From Dermanyssus gallinae (Eukaryota; Arthropoda; Arachnida; Mesostigmata; Dermanyssidae), in contig QVRM01003939.1 in assembly GCA_003439945.1 (NCBI GenBank), positions 250,001 to 314,000 of the forward strand: a DNA stretch of 64,000 nt, written 5' to 3'. Positions 1 through 9,330 of the stretch are shown here, piece by piece. A program made the position numbers and the translations under genes. The notes under the pieces were generated by a model. The model ran no database searches. It had not been told where the DNA came from and saw nothing but the letters and a program-made list of their open reading frames with translations. Each line of letters starts with the position of its first letter. Position 1 is the first letter of the stretch.

Positions 1-1413
1 CGGTTTGCCGCAGAACGTCGTAATATGCGAGGTTCCACAACAGTGGGCCCAGGATTGAGCCCTGTGGTACCCCGGCTGTCATGGGGAAGACTACGTTGCC
101 GTTTGAAACAGACCTTTCCTTAAGGTATCCAGAAATTGCCTTAACTAGGTACGGCGGAACTTTTTTGCGAACAAGCGTGTCCAATATGGTCTTCCATGGT
201 AGGCTGTTGAAGGCATTTCTCACATCCAGAAGGGTGACCATGATTAGCTGTCTTGTACAGATGGTGGATTCACGCACCTGTTCAGCTCTACTGAGGACTC
301 TGTGAATTGCTGTTAGGGCCGATCTGTGTTTACGGAAGCCAAATTGTGCCGGCGACAAGAGTCCGCACTCCTCCGCAAACAGCCTAAGCCTTTCTTCGAT
401 GGCTTCATAACCCTTGGCTAGGGCGTTAGTAAACAGATTGGCCGGTATCCTCCATTCGCTTTGGGGATTAGGACCACTTCTGCTTGTTTCCATGTTGGTG
501 GAAACTCTCCTGTTCTTATAGCGGAGGTAAGAGATTCCGCAACTGCAGCTGGGTGCTCTTTAAACAGGATTTTGACTGCAGCGGGAGGGACGCCGTCAGG
601 GCCGGGGGCTTTTCCCGTCTTGATCTTGTCAGCCGCTAGGCGAACCTCGAGAGGCTGGATTACCGGGAATTCGTCTTCTGTTACCTGGGGTGCATTTTCG
701 TAAGCAGCTCTCTCGAATATGTCGTGAGTCGGGAAAAGCTTAGTAAGAATATCTACTGTTTCCTGTTCGTCGAGGGCTTTCGTGACAGCGGTTTTCTTCT
801 TACCGCGTACAATTCTGTATGGTTTTCCCCATGGGTCTTCTTGGACCTGCTCTTGGAGCTCTTGCAAGCACTTGGTTTTGCTGTCAGCAATGGCGCTCTT
901 GAGAATTACTCTGCTTCTCCTGTATCTATTCAGTGCCTCCATACGCTCTTTTTTGTCTCGGTAAATCTGCTTCAGTGCTCTTCTGGCTTTGTTGCATTCT
1001 TTGCGCTTTTTGGCAATGTCCTGTGTCCACCAGTGCTTCGGCGGTTTTCCTGGCCGTCTTAGGTGCATCCTCACGGTGGCAGTTTTTGCACACGCCTCCT
1101 CGAGGATGGCCTGGAGCTGCACCGGGGTCTTGGGAAAATGGGATTGCGTCATTTTGTTTGCTAGTACTTCCTTAAACTTTTCTTCATCCGAAATGTTGTA
1201 TTTCTTTCTCTGTTGTTGAGGAGGTGGAGTCGTTCGGAGATTAAGTCGAGTCTCCACACAGAGATGATCGCTAAGGTGTTCTTCCTCCACCAGTACCGTC
1301 CAGCTTGACACCTTCCGCGTTATCTGAGAGTTCGTGAGTGTTATGTCTATGTACGATTCGTAATTGTGGCGCCGGAAGGTTGCTTCCTTACCGTCTCTAT
1401 TGTCACTTGAAAG
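1..1413 (-). mobile_element. Non-LTR retrotransposon fragment (endonuclease end, linker and RT), broken
   Basis: Read on the minus strand, 1405-1250 gives the end of an apurinic-type endonuclease domain (SYIDITLTNS, then W-V-E-E and SDH). A 298-codon open frame (1311-418) follows, with a basic linker (PKHWWTQDIAKKRKECNKAR), the RT entry motif GKAPGPDGVP and an RPICLL motif. That frame stops at 418. A shifted frame continues to the left edge with FGFRKHRSA, LLDVRNAFNS (RT motif A) and GVPQGSILGPLLWN (motif B). These are hallmarks of the I/R1/Jockey group. The frame break near 418-422, where residues after RPICLL seem lost, means the copy is dead. The element runs off the left edge, and its other end stops at a (TA)n tract. 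Confidence 0.9.
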
Positions 1414-1430
1414 ATATATATATATATATA
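1414..1430. repeat. (TA)n microsatellite at the LINE boundary
   Basis: A pure AT alternation begins exactly where the recognisable LINE sequence ends. Confidence 0.9.
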
Positions 1431-1565
1431 CAAGGCATCACAGCATATCGAAAGAATGCACAAGGTAATTAATCTTAGTAATTGTCTAATGAAAATAAAT
1501 TGCCCATCCTGGTTCTACCAACGCATTGGCTTGTCATGTACAACCAATAATTATAATGAGTATAT

Positions 1566-2158
1566 ATTTCGGAAGCGATATAAGGAATAGTAGAGCTCAT
1601 TGAAGCAAGCATTTTTTTATTGGAACATGGTCTCTGAGAAGTCTTGTTTCGGAGTGAGAGTGATATTACTAAGTTCTGTGACACTAGTGTTGTTGCCCGA
1701 CATAGGAGCGCATAATGTGCAATTGCGAGACAACAAGTCCTTCTATACAGAAACTCCCCATGAAATGACCGCCATGTGCTAGTTTTGGGCGCTGTGATTG
1801 GTCGTAAGGTAATTATTTTGAGGTGATTCGTGTGAAAGCTAATAAAATAACTTATTTTTGCAAATTCTCTTTTAAACGACCGTGTCGTATCTTCTGGCCG
1901 GCGTTATATGTTTTTCGGAGGAAGCAGAATTTTTTTTTATCTCGATCGAACAGGACGGTGTGCTTAGTTTTCGTATAGGAGGACTGGTTGTCTCGCAATT
2001 GCACATGTTGCGCTCCTATGTATAGGGCAACAACACTCATGTCATAGAATTTAGTAATATTACTCTTACTCCGAAACAAGACTTCTCAGAGACCATGTTC
2101 CATTGGAAAAAATGTTTGCTTGAATGAGCTCCACAATTCATTATATCGCTTCCGAAAT
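1566..2158. repeat. Foldback element with inverted arms of about 190 bp
   Basis: The left arm (1566-1755) and right arm (1966-2158) are imperfect reverse complements. Both contain atttcggaagcgatata, gtctctgagaagtcttgttt and tgcaattgcgagacaac in mirrored order. About 210 bp separates them. Flanking (TA)n tracts lie at 1414-1430 and 2180-2202. There is no convincing coding sequence, so it is a non-autonomous foldback or long-TIR MITE-like element. A diverged partial copy appears at 9150-9330. Confidence 0.85.
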
Positions 2159-2179
2159 CTTTCTGTCACACCCTGTGTG

Positions 2180-2202
2180 TATATATATATATATATATAT
2201 AT
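2180..2202. repeat. (TA)n microsatellite
   Basis: Pure AT alternation on the right flank of the foldback element. Confidence 0.9.
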
Positions 2203-2297
2203 GTAATTCATATATTTGTGTAGTACAATAGTTTTATTTCATTTTGTGGGTACAGTGGAATATGAATAACTAACTACCCTTGGGCTTGTGAGGGGTG

Positions 2298-2828
2298 CTA
2301 CCAATCGAGCTTATTTTCGAGGCAGCCCCTCATTGTGCCCTTAATTGCTGCCGCATTGCCGCGCTGAACCGCCAGAGATAGCCGCTGGAGTAGAAAGTCG
2401 AAAGCTCTTTTGTCCCCCGTCGTGAGTTTAATTCGTTTGCCAATCTTCTGTAAAAGCGACCATGCGTCAGGGCCAGGTCCCCTTAGTGTCTCCAATACTA
2501 GTGCCACAAAAATGAACTCGTTGGTGAGCTGGGCGTATTTGTTGGTCTTTAGACGTTTAGCCTTGCGTGCTGCGGAGCCAGCGGCCGATGCGCTAGCCTC
2601 CATGTTCGAGGGGGCGAGCGTGACTGTAGCATCCCAAATAAACGCCTCACCCCTTTCGAAAGGGATAAGCGTGAGACCGTCAGGCCTCTTTCCGTCGCTT
2701 CTCAGGAGGCCGGCTCTCAAATGCATGGCAGTAGAGCTGACCTTAAGGCCCGGGCGGTAATCTCGTTAACCTCGCTGTGACGGCTTTGACGTCCTTCGCT
2801 TCTGTTGCAGGATAGCCCGTGGGTTCCC
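2298..2828 (-). mobile_element. 3' end of an R2-like (restriction-like endonuclease) non-LTR element
   Basis: The minus strand has a 142-codon open frame (2726-2298) with RPDGLTLIPFERG followed by WDATVT, then KYAQLTNEFIFVALVLETLRG and a tail ending RGNAAAIKGTM. Weak coding similarity continues upstream to about 2828 (SEGRQSRHSEVNEI). The spaced P-D and D residues look like the PD-(D/E)xK nuclease core that ends R2-superclade elements, although the spacing here is 15 rather than 12-14. The same family recurs at 13.3, 17.6, 22.4, 25.4, 31.9, 38.2, 52.2 and 63.6 kb. Its upstream end abuts a (TA)n tract at 2831. The clade assignment is an inference from motifs. Confidence 0.75.
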
Positions 2829-2830
2829 CC

Positions 2831-2856
<26 letters not shown>
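2831..2856. repeat. (TA)n microsatellite
   Basis: A pure alternation at the upstream end of the R2-like fragment and 44 bp before the PDZ exon acceptor. Confidence 0.9.
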
Positions 2857-2861
<5 letters not shown>

Positions 2862-2900
2862 GGGTGGGTCTATAAACTCAGCCTAAATCGTCTGTTTCAG

Positions 2901-3177
2901 GATGCACGCAAAGTTACAGGTCGTTCTACCGACGGACGAGACTCTCTTTGTAGGCGACGTCATTCTGGCGGTTAACGGCGCGTCGACGCTGGTCATGCCC
3001 GATCCGGACCACGTGCACAACGCCATCAACACAACGACGAGGCCCGAGGTTCAGTTGACGATTTTGCCGATTTCCCCCCTGCGAAGTGCGCCACCAGCAG
3101 CGCCGCCGCCCACGACCCCGGCCGTCCCCGGTCCAGCCACTTCTACCGCACCGAACATTGGCCCCTTGGTCGACTAA
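2901..3177 (+). CDS. Terminal exon of a PDZ-domain protein (partial gene)
   Basis: A pyrimidine-rich acceptor (tctgtttcag, ending at 2900) precedes an open frame ending at TAA 3175-3177. The first in-frame ATG (2902) is internal, because the exon starts one base earlier. The translation has the C-terminal half of a PDZ domain: FVGDVILAVNG (the conserved GDxIL.VNG strand), then DPDHVHNAI (helix alpha-B) and VQLTILP (the last strand). A proline/alanine/threonine-rich tail of about 35 residues follows and ends GPLVD. The GLGF carboxylate loop must lie in an upstream exon outside the window or beyond recognition. PDZ domains bind C-terminal peptides and scaffold membrane complexes. I cannot name the protein. 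It is the only plausible cellular gene in the first 12 kb. Confidence 0.72.
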
Positions 3178-3407
3178 CACAAACCTACATAGGCATGTCA
3201 AGGTCGGCCAAAGAAGGCCGGACAGACGACAGACCATCTCTAAACTACTTCTAGCATAAACATTTCTTCTATATAGGCCTGACGAGGAGAGTTGGCCTCG
3301 TTGATCCGGCGACTTGACTCGACCACCTCGACCGTGAGGGGAAGACCAATTTGTTGTTGTCGTCGTCGCCCGAAGACAGATGGAGGCTCTTTTCGGCGCA
3401 AATGAGA

Positions 3408-3735
3408 AAGAGCGATTCAAAGAAATGAGGAGGGAAAAGCCTGTGGGTAGACGGCGGGGGCGGGCGGCTGAAGAGAAGAAAAATATGAGTAGGAGAAGAA
3501 AGAAAAAGTCGAGAAAGTGAAAAAAGAACGTATGAGAAAGAGAAGAAAAAATATGAGAAAGTGAAGGAAATGTGTAAAAATAGAAGTAGATGTGAGCAAG
3601 CGAAGGGAGATATGAGAAAGGAATGAAAAATATGAAAAAGGGAAGGAAAGCATGAGAAAGAGAAGGAAAACATGAGAAAGAGAAGAACAGAAAGAGAATG
3701 AAAGAAGAAGAAGCTCGGGCTGAGAAAAGAAGCTG
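3408..3735 (+). repeat. Purine-rich GAGAAAG/GAAGGAAA tract
   Basis: A tract of about 330 bp is nearly all purine on the plus strand. It is built from degenerate repeats such as tatgagaaagagaagaaaa and is followed by an uninterrupted C run. Such mirror-type polypurine tracts can form triplex (H-DNA) structures in vitro. Confidence 0.8.
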
Positions 3736-4415
3736 GGGCTCCTCCCCCCCCCCCCCCCGGAGGAGAAGGGCCAAAACCAGAGGACGAGGCGAGAAATCCT
3801 GGCAAATGAGGTTTACGTATCTTGTTCTGTTTCATTTCATTCTGGTGGGCGGCCGCGTCGTGGTGTGTTGGTGTCGTGCTGCTTTTCTTTCAGTTGCTGC
3901 CCTTCGCCACGTCCGCCACAACTTGAATCCTTGGCGCGCATCATCGGCCGAAGAATCTCTATATTTATATGTGTGGATTATGTTTCTGCGTAACAACGCA
4001 TGCATGCATTCATTAATTTGAAGTGGCAACAGCACTGTGCAATTCCGCGAGCAGCACGGTAATTGTGTAGATACTTTGCTCTCGCGCTCCCGATCTGTCT
4101 CTCATTGTCGCATGGAGACCCATGGAAAAGATGCACGCTGTCTATTGACCGTGGCTGGCTGTCTGACCAGCTGGCCGACCGTCCGACATACGGGCTTTTA
4201 TTGTGTTATTATTGTTGTTGTTGTAGTGAAACAAAAACGTATTGGTAGATGTTGTTGTAATCGAATGCGAATTGCTAGATGGCGTAGTGTAGGAGTCGAC
4301 GTAGTAGTAGACTCTGTGTGTGTGTAAGATGAATTTAGATGAAAATGTAGGAAATGTACTGTTGTATTGTTTTGCATTGTGCGACGAATTTTCGTACGTA
4401 TGTGTGTTTTGTACC

Positions 4416-4421
4416 AATAAA
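4416..4421 (+). terminator. Polyadenylation signal AATAAA, PDZ gene
   Basis: AATAAA is followed within 10-40 bp by a T/G-rich stretch (gtttggatgttgttgtgttg) that fits a downstream element. Confidence 0.6.
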
Positions 4422-4789
4422 TAGTCCTGTTTGGATGTTGTTGTGTTGGATTTACCCATTGGTGTTCTATGCCACACGCAAACATCGAACCAACCACACG
4501 TATGTGTACAGTATAAAGAACTAGCAGTCATGGTGACGATGATGATCATAACAACAAAAATCTGAATATAATTTGAATTTACTAAGCTTTACGAAAAAAA
4601 ATCGTTTTTGGCATGTGCTAGGAATCCTGTTCGTTGTATTCCGATTGAAGCTACAATCCTTAACATCAGAGTTACAAGCTTATATATATAGAAAATATTG
4701 TGATGATTTAATAATCATTTACAATACGTTTTCACACTCGGCAGTGCTCGCCTTAATAAAAATTGTGGTAAAAAGGTGTCACGTGAAGT

Positions 4790-5105
4790 TAAGAATCAGT
4801 TGTCTGTGTTCTTGCTTGATGGTAGCCCCCGCTCTTATGGACCCGGTGCGAGCGATATATCCTCAAGGTTCCTTGCAAAGTTAAAACGGTGAGATCCATA
4901 AGATTCCTCTTCGTGACGCCGAGCCCCAAGAGCGTCATCGCAGATTCGGAGTCCCATACACCACTCATAGAGATAGTGATGGATCCAAATCTGCGAGGTT
5001 TTTGCGGGTCGGGGAGCGCCGCTCTTAAAAACTCGACGTCATATTTGGTGATCTTGTGTTGCCGCGCTTTTGCCAGGTCCCGGTTCGGGCCGCAAACCTC
5101 GGTAT
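4790..5105 (-). pseudogene. R2-like endonuclease domain, left-arm copy (truncated)
   Basis: The minus-strand frame reads TEVCGPNRDLAKARQHKITKY, then LPDPQKPRRF and LGLGVTKRNLMDLTVLTLQG, and ends in a stop near 4789. It lacks the KPDLVI segment of its partner and so starts inside the nuclease domain at the (TA)n tract. Only a handful of substitutions separate it from the right-arm copy. Confidence 0.75.
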
Positions 5106-5106
5106 C

Positions 5107-5126
5107 TATATATATATATATATATA
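5107..5126. repeat. (TA)n microsatellite at an inverted-repeat breakpoint
   Basis: Pure alternation at the inner end of the left arm, where symmetry is lost. Confidence 0.9.
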
Positions 5127-5129
5127 CGT

Positions 5130-5580
5130 CTGTGATCGCGTGGCGCGTCTTCTCCGCGAGAGGGGTCATGAGGTGGTTCGTAAGCGAGTATTCTGTCGAC
5201 CGGGCGCACCGGGTTTAAAGCCCGACCTCGTCATACCAACACCAACCGAGGTCTGGGTTTCAGATGCCGAGGTTTGCGGCCCGAACAGGGACCTCGCAAA
5301 AGCGCGGCAGGACAAGATCACCAAATATGACGTCGAGTTCCTAAGAGCGGCCCTCCCCGACCCGCAAAAACCTCGCAGATTCGTATCCATCACTATCTCT
5401 ATGAGTGGTGTATGGGACTTTGAATCTGCGAGTACGCTCTTGGGGCTCGGCGTCACGAAGAGGAATCTTATGGATCTTACCGTTTTAACGTTGCAAGGAA
5501 CCTTGAGGATATACCACTCGCACCGGGTCCATAAGAGCGGGGGCTTCCATCTAGCAAGGACACGGACAGCTGATTCTTAA
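5130..5580 (+). pseudogene. R2-like restriction-like endonuclease domain, right-arm copy (partial)
   Basis: A continuous plus frame ends at TAA 5578-5580. The plausible coding part starts at about 5130 (CDRVARLLRERGHEVV), downstream of translated microsatellite. It continues with GLKPDLVIPTPTEVWVSDAE, where P-D and the next D are 12 residues apart, matching the PDx12-14D rule of R2-superclade nucleases. A basic K-I-T-K-Y segment follows that could supply the catalytic lysine. The RT half is missing, so it is an isolated 3' fragment. Two distinct R2-like families occur in the window, this one and the RPDGLTL family. Confidence 0.75.
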
Positions 5581-5675
5581 CCTCACGTGACACCTTTTTA
5601 CCACCATTTTTATTAAGGCGAGCACTGCCGAGTGTGCAAACGTATTGAAAATTATTAAAAAATCATCACAATATA

Positions 5676-5990
5676 AGAGTTTCTCTTCTTACCAAAGAGG
5701 GGGTAGATAATAACCATTTTCAAAATAGGCGACCAATCACAATACACCTATAACGTATTGAATACTTATGCAAGTGTTTAAGAAAAGGGTGCAGAGTATT
5801 TTGTAGACTAATAAGAAAATAGGAGAATGGCAGAAAGGGTGTGTGGCAGGATTTTCAAATCCAAAAAAAAACTTTAAAAAACGTACAGCATATACAACAT
5901 GGTGGACAGACCAAAGTTAAATAAAATTTTGTTGAAGAGGGTTTTGGGAGAAGCTGGGTGGTGTCACTAGAATAAATTTACAGGAATAAC
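5676..5990. other. No gene seen
   Basis: AT-rich sequence. It contains gcgaccaatcacaat, which resembles a segment of the foldback element, and nothing else I recognise. Confidence 0.5.
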
Positions 5991-6940
5991 GTGGTTTAAT
6001 TAATTAATAAGAGCAGCCGAACAATCTAGAGAGCTAAGGGTCCCTAAGGGTTCAGACAAGCCTGTCCGTTGTCATCGGTGATTTTTAATGCATATAGAAA
6101 GAATAGCGTGAAGGATTAATAGAACAGGCTTAGGATGGCAGATAGTGGAAAAAGGTGTATATATCAAAACACCCGTGCTGCTGTTTGCTGACGGTATGGT
6201 AGTGTTAGGGCGGGGACACTAGCGAAGTTCAACAAATGTTGAATTGCATGTAGGAAAGAAGCGGAGGAACTGGGTAAGGCATTTAAGGAAACAAGAGCGC
6301 AATTTTAGCATTTAATGGGGTTAAGGGGGTAAGAAAGTTTGCATTACAAAGGAAGGATTTGGACTACAAAAGTCAGTACAAGTATCTTGGAGTGACAATG
6401 ACTACAGGGGATGATTATTTAGAGGAAGATGAGACCTTACGGAGGAAGAAAACTGAAAAAAGAAAAAATGCAGAAAGGTGTAAGTTTCTTTAGGGGTTTA
6501 ATAAATATATAGTAACAAGAAATATATAGAAGGCCATGTATGTGCCAGGATTGACCTTTGCTTATGACTCTTACAACGTAAAGTTGGGCAAGAAGTAAGA
6601 AACATTAACGTGTGTAACGGACATACGATCATTCAAGAGCAAGCATGCTACAAGCAGATGCTAGGGAAGGAATGTTGGATACAAGGATACAAAGAGCTAA
6701 CTATAGGAAAAGGCAGCGTACAGAATGTTGAGCCTGTGGGCTAGGGAATCAGTCAATTTACCATATTGTAAAATAATGTACAGCCTTAAAGGGAGCAGAG
6801 ATATAGACCTGTTAAAGGTCCTAGCTTTAGGATCAGATTCTAAAAAAGATCAGGTTAATATTACAAAGAAGAGGTTATTCCCATGGACGGCAAATACCTA
6901 GTAGGTATTGGAAGATACATTAATTATATGGACGCGTAAG
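5991..6940 (+). mobile_element. Decayed LINE reverse transcriptase, C-terminal half
   Basis: The plus-strand translation, with several stops and frame changes, includes LLFADGMVVLG at about 6182 (the FADD catalytic box with the second D changed to G). It then reads KSQYKYLGVTMTTGDDYLEE and later RMLSLWARESVNLPY. The order FADD, then YLGV thumb, matches LINE RTs. Position 43,912 carries the motif-B region of what appears to be the same group. The D to G change and the many stops show a dead copy. Confidence 0.7.
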
Positions 6941-6943
6941 TAA

Positions 6944-7119
6944 CATATATGCTGCCGCTCTAAGCGGCCCTGATATAAAAGGGTGACATGTGTATTTAGA
7001 TATACATGCCACGCAAATCATATATATATATATATATAGGTTTATGATTGCGTGGCAATTTACCTAAATACACATGTCACCCTTTTATGACAGGGGCGCT
7101 TAGAGCGGCAGCATATATA
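6944..7119. repeat. Compact hairpin with a (TA)n loop
   Basis: The left arm (about 6944-7019) and right arm (about 7039-7119) pair as reverse complements. They share gctgccgctctaagcg, aaaagggtgacatgtgtatt and tgccacgcaa. A (TA)n loop (7020-7038) joins them. It resembles a small MITE or a fold-back formed at a TA tract. Confidence 0.88.
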
Positions 7120-8009
7120 ACTGGTAAAGTGCGTGAAGCACACCGGGCGTTGTTGTTAAGGCCACGGTAGTGTGGGTCTTCCACCCACTAAAATCCAGTC
7201 GTCCTCTTTGCTCTTTGTCGGGGCGTGGCCGCCGTACTGCCTTTTCGAGATTACTTCACCTGGCCACTCTTCTTGCCGTTTAAGCTGCTCGATTTTGTGT
7301 GGCAGTTATTTTCGCCGCGGAGACAGTTTCTGCGAATTTTCCCATAGTAATGTAGGATTCGTAATTTTTCAGTCGTAAGTTCGACAGTAGCTCTCGCTCA
7401 GTGTCTAAAAACGCGCAGCGTTCATGGCAGTGCCCTACATCGTCAGCCTCCCCTGAAGACATACGGCATACAGGGGAGTCAGTTTTACCAATGCGGTGTA
7501 GGTATTGCAGAGTATTTGAGGCTGTATTATTTATAAGATCAGGAAGTATTGAAATTGTCCAATATCCAGTATGGCCCGGTTGGATTGCTTAGGCTGTCGG
7601 TTCTGCTGATTAGTGTTCCCACCGTCCGGCCGTTAATTAAAGGGTTTATTGATGCCAGTTCTTTAACTCTTAGGTCTCAGCGAATTTGTCTGGAAAAAAA
7701 TCCGTATGGCTGCTGTGGAAGCCGTGCGACTTGCTCGTGCTATGTTAAGTGCGAGCAAGTCGTAACAAGACCCATAGGTTTTTGAGTCTTGTTGAGGACG
7801 CGGCGTTTTGTGAAGTCGCTCTGGTAGTAGTGCGTTCCCATAAGGGTGTGGCGTATAACATGATGCTCTCTATTACTGATGCTAAAAGGCGGCGCCGAAA
7901 ATCGGTTGCTCCTCTGGTTCGTGGGAGAATTTTTCTTAGCATTGCTGAGGCTTTGGCTGCTTTTTTTTCTGCAAAGCGCACATGCGGTGTTCCTGTGAGC
8001 GCCCTATCC

Positions 8010-8012
<3 letters not shown>
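7120..8012 (-). mobile_element. 3' end of a non-LTR retrotransposon (R1/I-like)
   Basis: On the minus strand, 8011-7745 reads VRFAEKKAAKASAMLRKILP and RRRLLASVIESIMLYATPLW, the thumb region of R1/I-type RTs. Further on, 7500-7283 reads LHRIGKTDSPVCRMSSGEAD, DVGHCHERC and a short tail ending at a stop. This Cys/His cluster is the C-terminal zinc-knuckle-like motif of such LINEs. The frame is interrupted between the two parts. About 150 bp of probable 3'UTR follows. The copy is 5'-truncated exactly at a (TA)n tract (8013-8051). Confidence 0.8.

Positions 8013-8051
<39 letters not shown>
8013..8051. repeat. (TA)n microsatellite at a LINE 5' truncation
   Basis: Nearly 20 TA units abut the truncated end of the LINE. 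Confidence 0.92.
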
Positions 8052-8052
<1 letters not shown>

Positions 8053-9149
8053 TACGGACAGCGGCCTTAAACTATTTTCTGGTTTGCCGTTATTATTACT
8101 CGTTTCACTATCTTTCATCGATGCTTTTCGACGCACAGCTGAGCGAGCGAGGCGCCTCCTTCGACTTTCTGTGCTCTCGTCGAATCAATCGGACCAGGGC
8201 TTTTCTATTTGGCGTTCGGCACGCTTCGGCGCACTCAAATTTCAATTGCGACGGGGTCACGGGTTGCCATACTTGACCACGCGTTGTCAAAATCGAAAAA
8301 ATGAAGATTATTATTGCACATACAGTGTGGGTTTGGCAAACTAGCAATAACTAACCAGTGGTAACTAACTATAAGGTCGTTGCAGAAACGTTTTTTGCGC
8401 GCTTTTTATAGTGCGTTTTCTGCCAACTGACTCGACTGTCACGATGTTGCTGTTTTGCTTGCTTTTTTTTTAGCTTAGGGAGGATTAAACGTAACAACGT
8501 AAGTAACTGCCGAGATAGTGATAGCGTGATTGAACTACAGAACCAACTTCAGAAGAAATAGCTTAATGTTAGGGAAAACAGAACAACAGTTGTATTTATT
8601 CGGGCGAGCAGCCAAAGTGGACTACCTGTATGTATTATTGTCTTGAGTGGGCTGGATGGACTTGTGAGGCACCTGTAAAGCTTGTTGTGCCTTACGGTCA
8701 CCTATCCTTTCACCCTTGCAGCACATTGCACAGTATCAACCACACATATATATATTCAATATACATGAAGCGATCATTGTTCTCCCTGTCAATCCGAGCG
8801 AATTGCCGCTCTGTGTATCTCATGGTTCAGTCTACGTTGAGTGGCAGGCTACTAGTGAAACTATTCTGACTGAAGAGCGGTTCGATTTTCCGCGGCGTAC
8901 ATACTCTACGAATAGATCATTTTGGATGTAAAAAGCCAAAACCGAGCAGGCCGCCGGAACGTCGGAGCACCTTAGACATAATCAAATGTTGGCATCTTTT
9001 GTCGGGTCTTGCAACTTTAGCTGGAATGCGCAGCACTGGGGCACAAATCATTGCGCCACTCCTTTCGCTGAAAGGGTATACATGTAAGGATTGATGAGGA
9101 CAACCTTTTACATGAAGTGTATATAATACCTAGTTTAACTTTGGAATTT
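8052..9149. other. No gene seen
   Basis: No open frame here has recognisable motifs or codon bias. Short AT runs only. Confidence 0.5.
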
Positions 9150-9330
9150 AGAGCTTGTTAAAGGTAAATATTTTTTTCTAATGGAGCACGCTCTCGGAAA
9201 CGACTTGTTTCATGTGACTGCCGAAATTGAAGCCCGATTATTCCAATATTTTAAAACCTCAAACTGATAAAGCCTACGACATTTCACAGCGCCCAAAACT
9301 AACCCATCGGGCAAGTGCGCATTTTATGTA
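9150..9330. repeat. Diverged partial copy of the 1.6-2.2 kb foldback element
   Basis: Segments such as tctaatggagcacgctctcg and cacagcgcccaaaacta match the foldback arm and, in reverse, its centre. The match is diverged, so the limits are approximate. Confidence 0.5.

Larger units (their letters stand above)
3178..4440 (+). other. Presumed long 3'UTR of the PDZ gene
   Basis: No convincing coding frame follows the stop. The stretch holds a purine-rich tract (about 3408-3735), a run of C (about 3741-3759), GTT/TTG-rich sequence and, at its end, a cleavage signal. Long open frames on the minus strand through the purine tract are low-complexity F/S/L readings and are not genes. Assignment as 3'UTR is an inference from orientation and the polyadenylation signal. 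Confidence 0.55.
4694..5675. repeat. Large inverted duplication of an R2-like retroelement end
   Basis: Arms of about 410 bp (4694-5105 and 5262-5675) are reverse complements at roughly 90% by eye, apart from small indels. A spacer of about 155 bp with a (TA)n tract sits at the inner edge of the left arm. Both arms encode the same protein segment, on opposite strands. Positions outside 4694 and 5675 do not match. Confidence 0.9.

Noticed and set aside
2926..3835. Very long minus-strand frames opposite the PDZ exon and polypurine tract
   Set aside because: The F/S/L-rich translation is the complement of a purine repeat. It has no domain, and the plus-strand exon explains the rest.
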